Assembly: GCA_046261635.1 (NCBI GenBank)
Contig: JBHEOL010000161.1
Coordinates: 1 to 6,487, forward strand
Direction of reading: 5' to 3'
Length of the DNA stretch: 6,487 nucleotides
DNA from: JBHEPS01 sp046261635
Lineage (GTDB): Bacteria; Acidobacteriota; Thermoanaerobaculia; Gp7-AA8
Within the stretch, counting starts at the first letter, position 1, and each line of letters starts with the position of its first letter. Shown here piece by piece: positions 5,709 through 6,487 of the stretch. The notes beneath the pieces were generated by a model. That model was given only the letters and a program-made list of their open reading frames with translations, did no database searches and was not told the DNA's origin. A program made the translations under genes and the position numbers.

Positions 5709-6487
5709 ATGACGAATCGGCGGAGGCTCATCATGGGCATCCTGATCGCCGCGCTCCCTTTCGGCTGCGCGAGCGTCGCGCCGGTGTCCGAGCCCGTTCG
5801 TGTAATGACTTTCAATGTCCGGTTCGACAATCCCGCGGACGGCCCCGATGCGTGGAGTGAGAGACGGCAGAGAGTTGCCGCCACGATCCGCGACGCCCGC
5901 GTGGATCTCATGGGCGTCCAGGAGGCACTTCCGCACCAGCTCGACGAGATCGAGGCTCTCCTGCCCGAGCTCGCCTGGTTCGGCGTGGGACGCAACGCCG
6001 AGCTGTCGGGGGAGTACAGCGCGATTTACTACCGTGAGGATCGCTTCGAGCTCCTCGAGAGCGATACGTTCTGGCTCTCCGAAACGCCGTCCGTTCCCGG
6101 AAGCAAGAGCTGGGATGCGGCGATCGAGCGGATCGTGACGTGGGGAACGCTCCGCGACCGCCGCTCGGGGCAGGTGTTCCATTACTTCAACACGCACTTC
6201 GATCACGTCGGGGAAATCTCCCGCCAGCAGAGCGCGAGGCTCCTGGTGAGAAGGATCGACGAGATCGCGGGAACCCGAGATCCGGTCATCCTGACAGGAG
6301 ATTTCAATGCGACCCCGTCCTCCGAGGCGATCAGAATCCTGAAGGAAGAGGGAGATCTGGCCGATGCCCGTACGGTGTCGCAGACGGCTTCACGGGGGCC
6401 CGACTCCACCTGGAACGACTTCCGCGCGATCGTTTCGGGAAGGCGGATCGACTTCATCTTCGTCCGCGGTGGGATCGAGGTCCGATC
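5709..6487 (+). CDS. Endonuclease/exonuclease/phosphatase family lipoprotein (3' end cut by window edge)
   Basis: About 259 codons are visible from ATG 5709 to the right edge. A basic start (MTNRRR), a hydrophobic stretch and FGC (Cys20) form a plausible lipoprotein signal, so the enzyme is probably anchored in the envelope. The EEP (DNase I-like) fold follows with its active-site residues: Asn36 in VMTFNVRFD, metal ligand Glu72 in GVQEA, His163 in NTHFDH, Asp198 and Asn200 in LTGDFNATP, and Asp248 in RIDFIFV. The final SDH motif lies beyond the window. The family cleaves phosphodiester or phosphomonoester bonds of nucleic acids, inositol phosphates or sphingomyelin. This RFDNPADG...W..R form is common in secreted bacterial members often named metal-dependent hydrolases, and its substrate is unknown. 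An in-frame ATG at 5733 would drop the basic residues and is less likely. The usual length of about 280-300 residues implies that only a short end is missing. Confidence 0.93.
   Translation, partial: MTNRRRLIMGILIAALPFGCASVAPVSEPVRVMTFNVRFDNPADGPDAWSERRQRVAATIRDARVDLMGVQEALPHQLDEIEALLPELAWFGVGRNAELSGEYSAIYYREDRFELLESDTFWLSETPSVPGSKSWDAAIERIVTWGTLRDRRSGQVFHYFNTHFDHVGEISRQQSARLLVRRIDEIAGTRDPVILTGDFNATPSSEAIRILKEEGDLADARTVSQTASRGPDSTWNDFRAIVSGRRIDFIFVRGGIEVR

Noticed and set aside
5003..5860. A 285-codon plus-strand frame and minus-strand frames across 5505-6206
   Set aside because: They are antisense or out of frame to the DUF1801, DUF4177 and phosphatase-family genes, which carry family signatures. 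The shadows carry none.
5630..5995. Upstream extension of the DUF1801 frame
   Set aside because: The strong AAGGAGAG site and family length fix the start at 5629. The extension would run through the divergent promoter and into the phosphatase-family gene.
1..6487. Defence island, toxin-antitoxin pair, mobile element or CRISPR
   Set aside because: No nuclease-effector pair, transposase, integrase, direct-repeat array or attachment-like repeat was found on either strand. The phosphatase-family gene is a secreted-type enzyme, not a defence nuclease.

Overview
The window is GC-rich bacterial chromosomal DNA with short gaps between genes. Four of its nine genes encode proteins with a lipobox, which points to a Gram-negative envelope. 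The gene mix is a large Met-zincin protease with DUF5117/DUF4953-type domains, a DUF1572 DinB-like protein, DUF1801, DUF4177 and an endonuclease/exonuclease/phosphatase lipoprotein. It fits soil or sediment phyla such as Acidobacteriota or Gemmatimonadota, but that is an inference from family content and base composition, not a phylogenetic call. There is no rRNA, tRNA, CRISPR array, transposase or phage gene.

Layout. Positions 1-2464 (minus) hold almost all of a secreted zinc metalloprotease lipoprotein, whose last few residues lie beyond the left edge. Positions 2465-2803 are a gene-free divergent spacer with a long G/C-rich imperfect inverted repeat. Positions 2804-3286 (plus) encode a DinB/DUF1572 protein, convergent with the next block. 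Positions 5629 down to 3312 (minus) are a same-strand series of six reading frames. In transcription order these are a DUF1801 protein, a DUF4177-like lipoprotein, a RimI-like GNAT acetyltransferase, a 25-codon signal-peptide-like ORF, a small TPR protein and a small lipoprotein with an NTF2-like look. A 79-bp divergent spacer with a 10-C tract follows. Positions 5709-6487 (plus) encode an endonuclease/exonuclease/phosphatase lipoprotein cut by the right edge.

These genes do not form a recognisable pathway; most look like envelope or housekeeping accessory genes. Gaps of 50-85 bp in the minus-strand block allow co-transcription but do not prove it. A hairpin just after the acetyltransferase gene suggests a transcription break there. 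The most unusual spot is 4172-4297. A short ORF with a good ribosome-binding site encodes a near-perfect export signal, and its stop codon overlaps the TPR start as ATGA. An inverted repeat brackets it, and one arm covers the TPR gene's ribosome-binding site. This is either a leader-peptide type translational switch or a secreted TPR gene split by a one-base frameshift. I found no sign of a defence, toxin-antitoxin or other complete new system.
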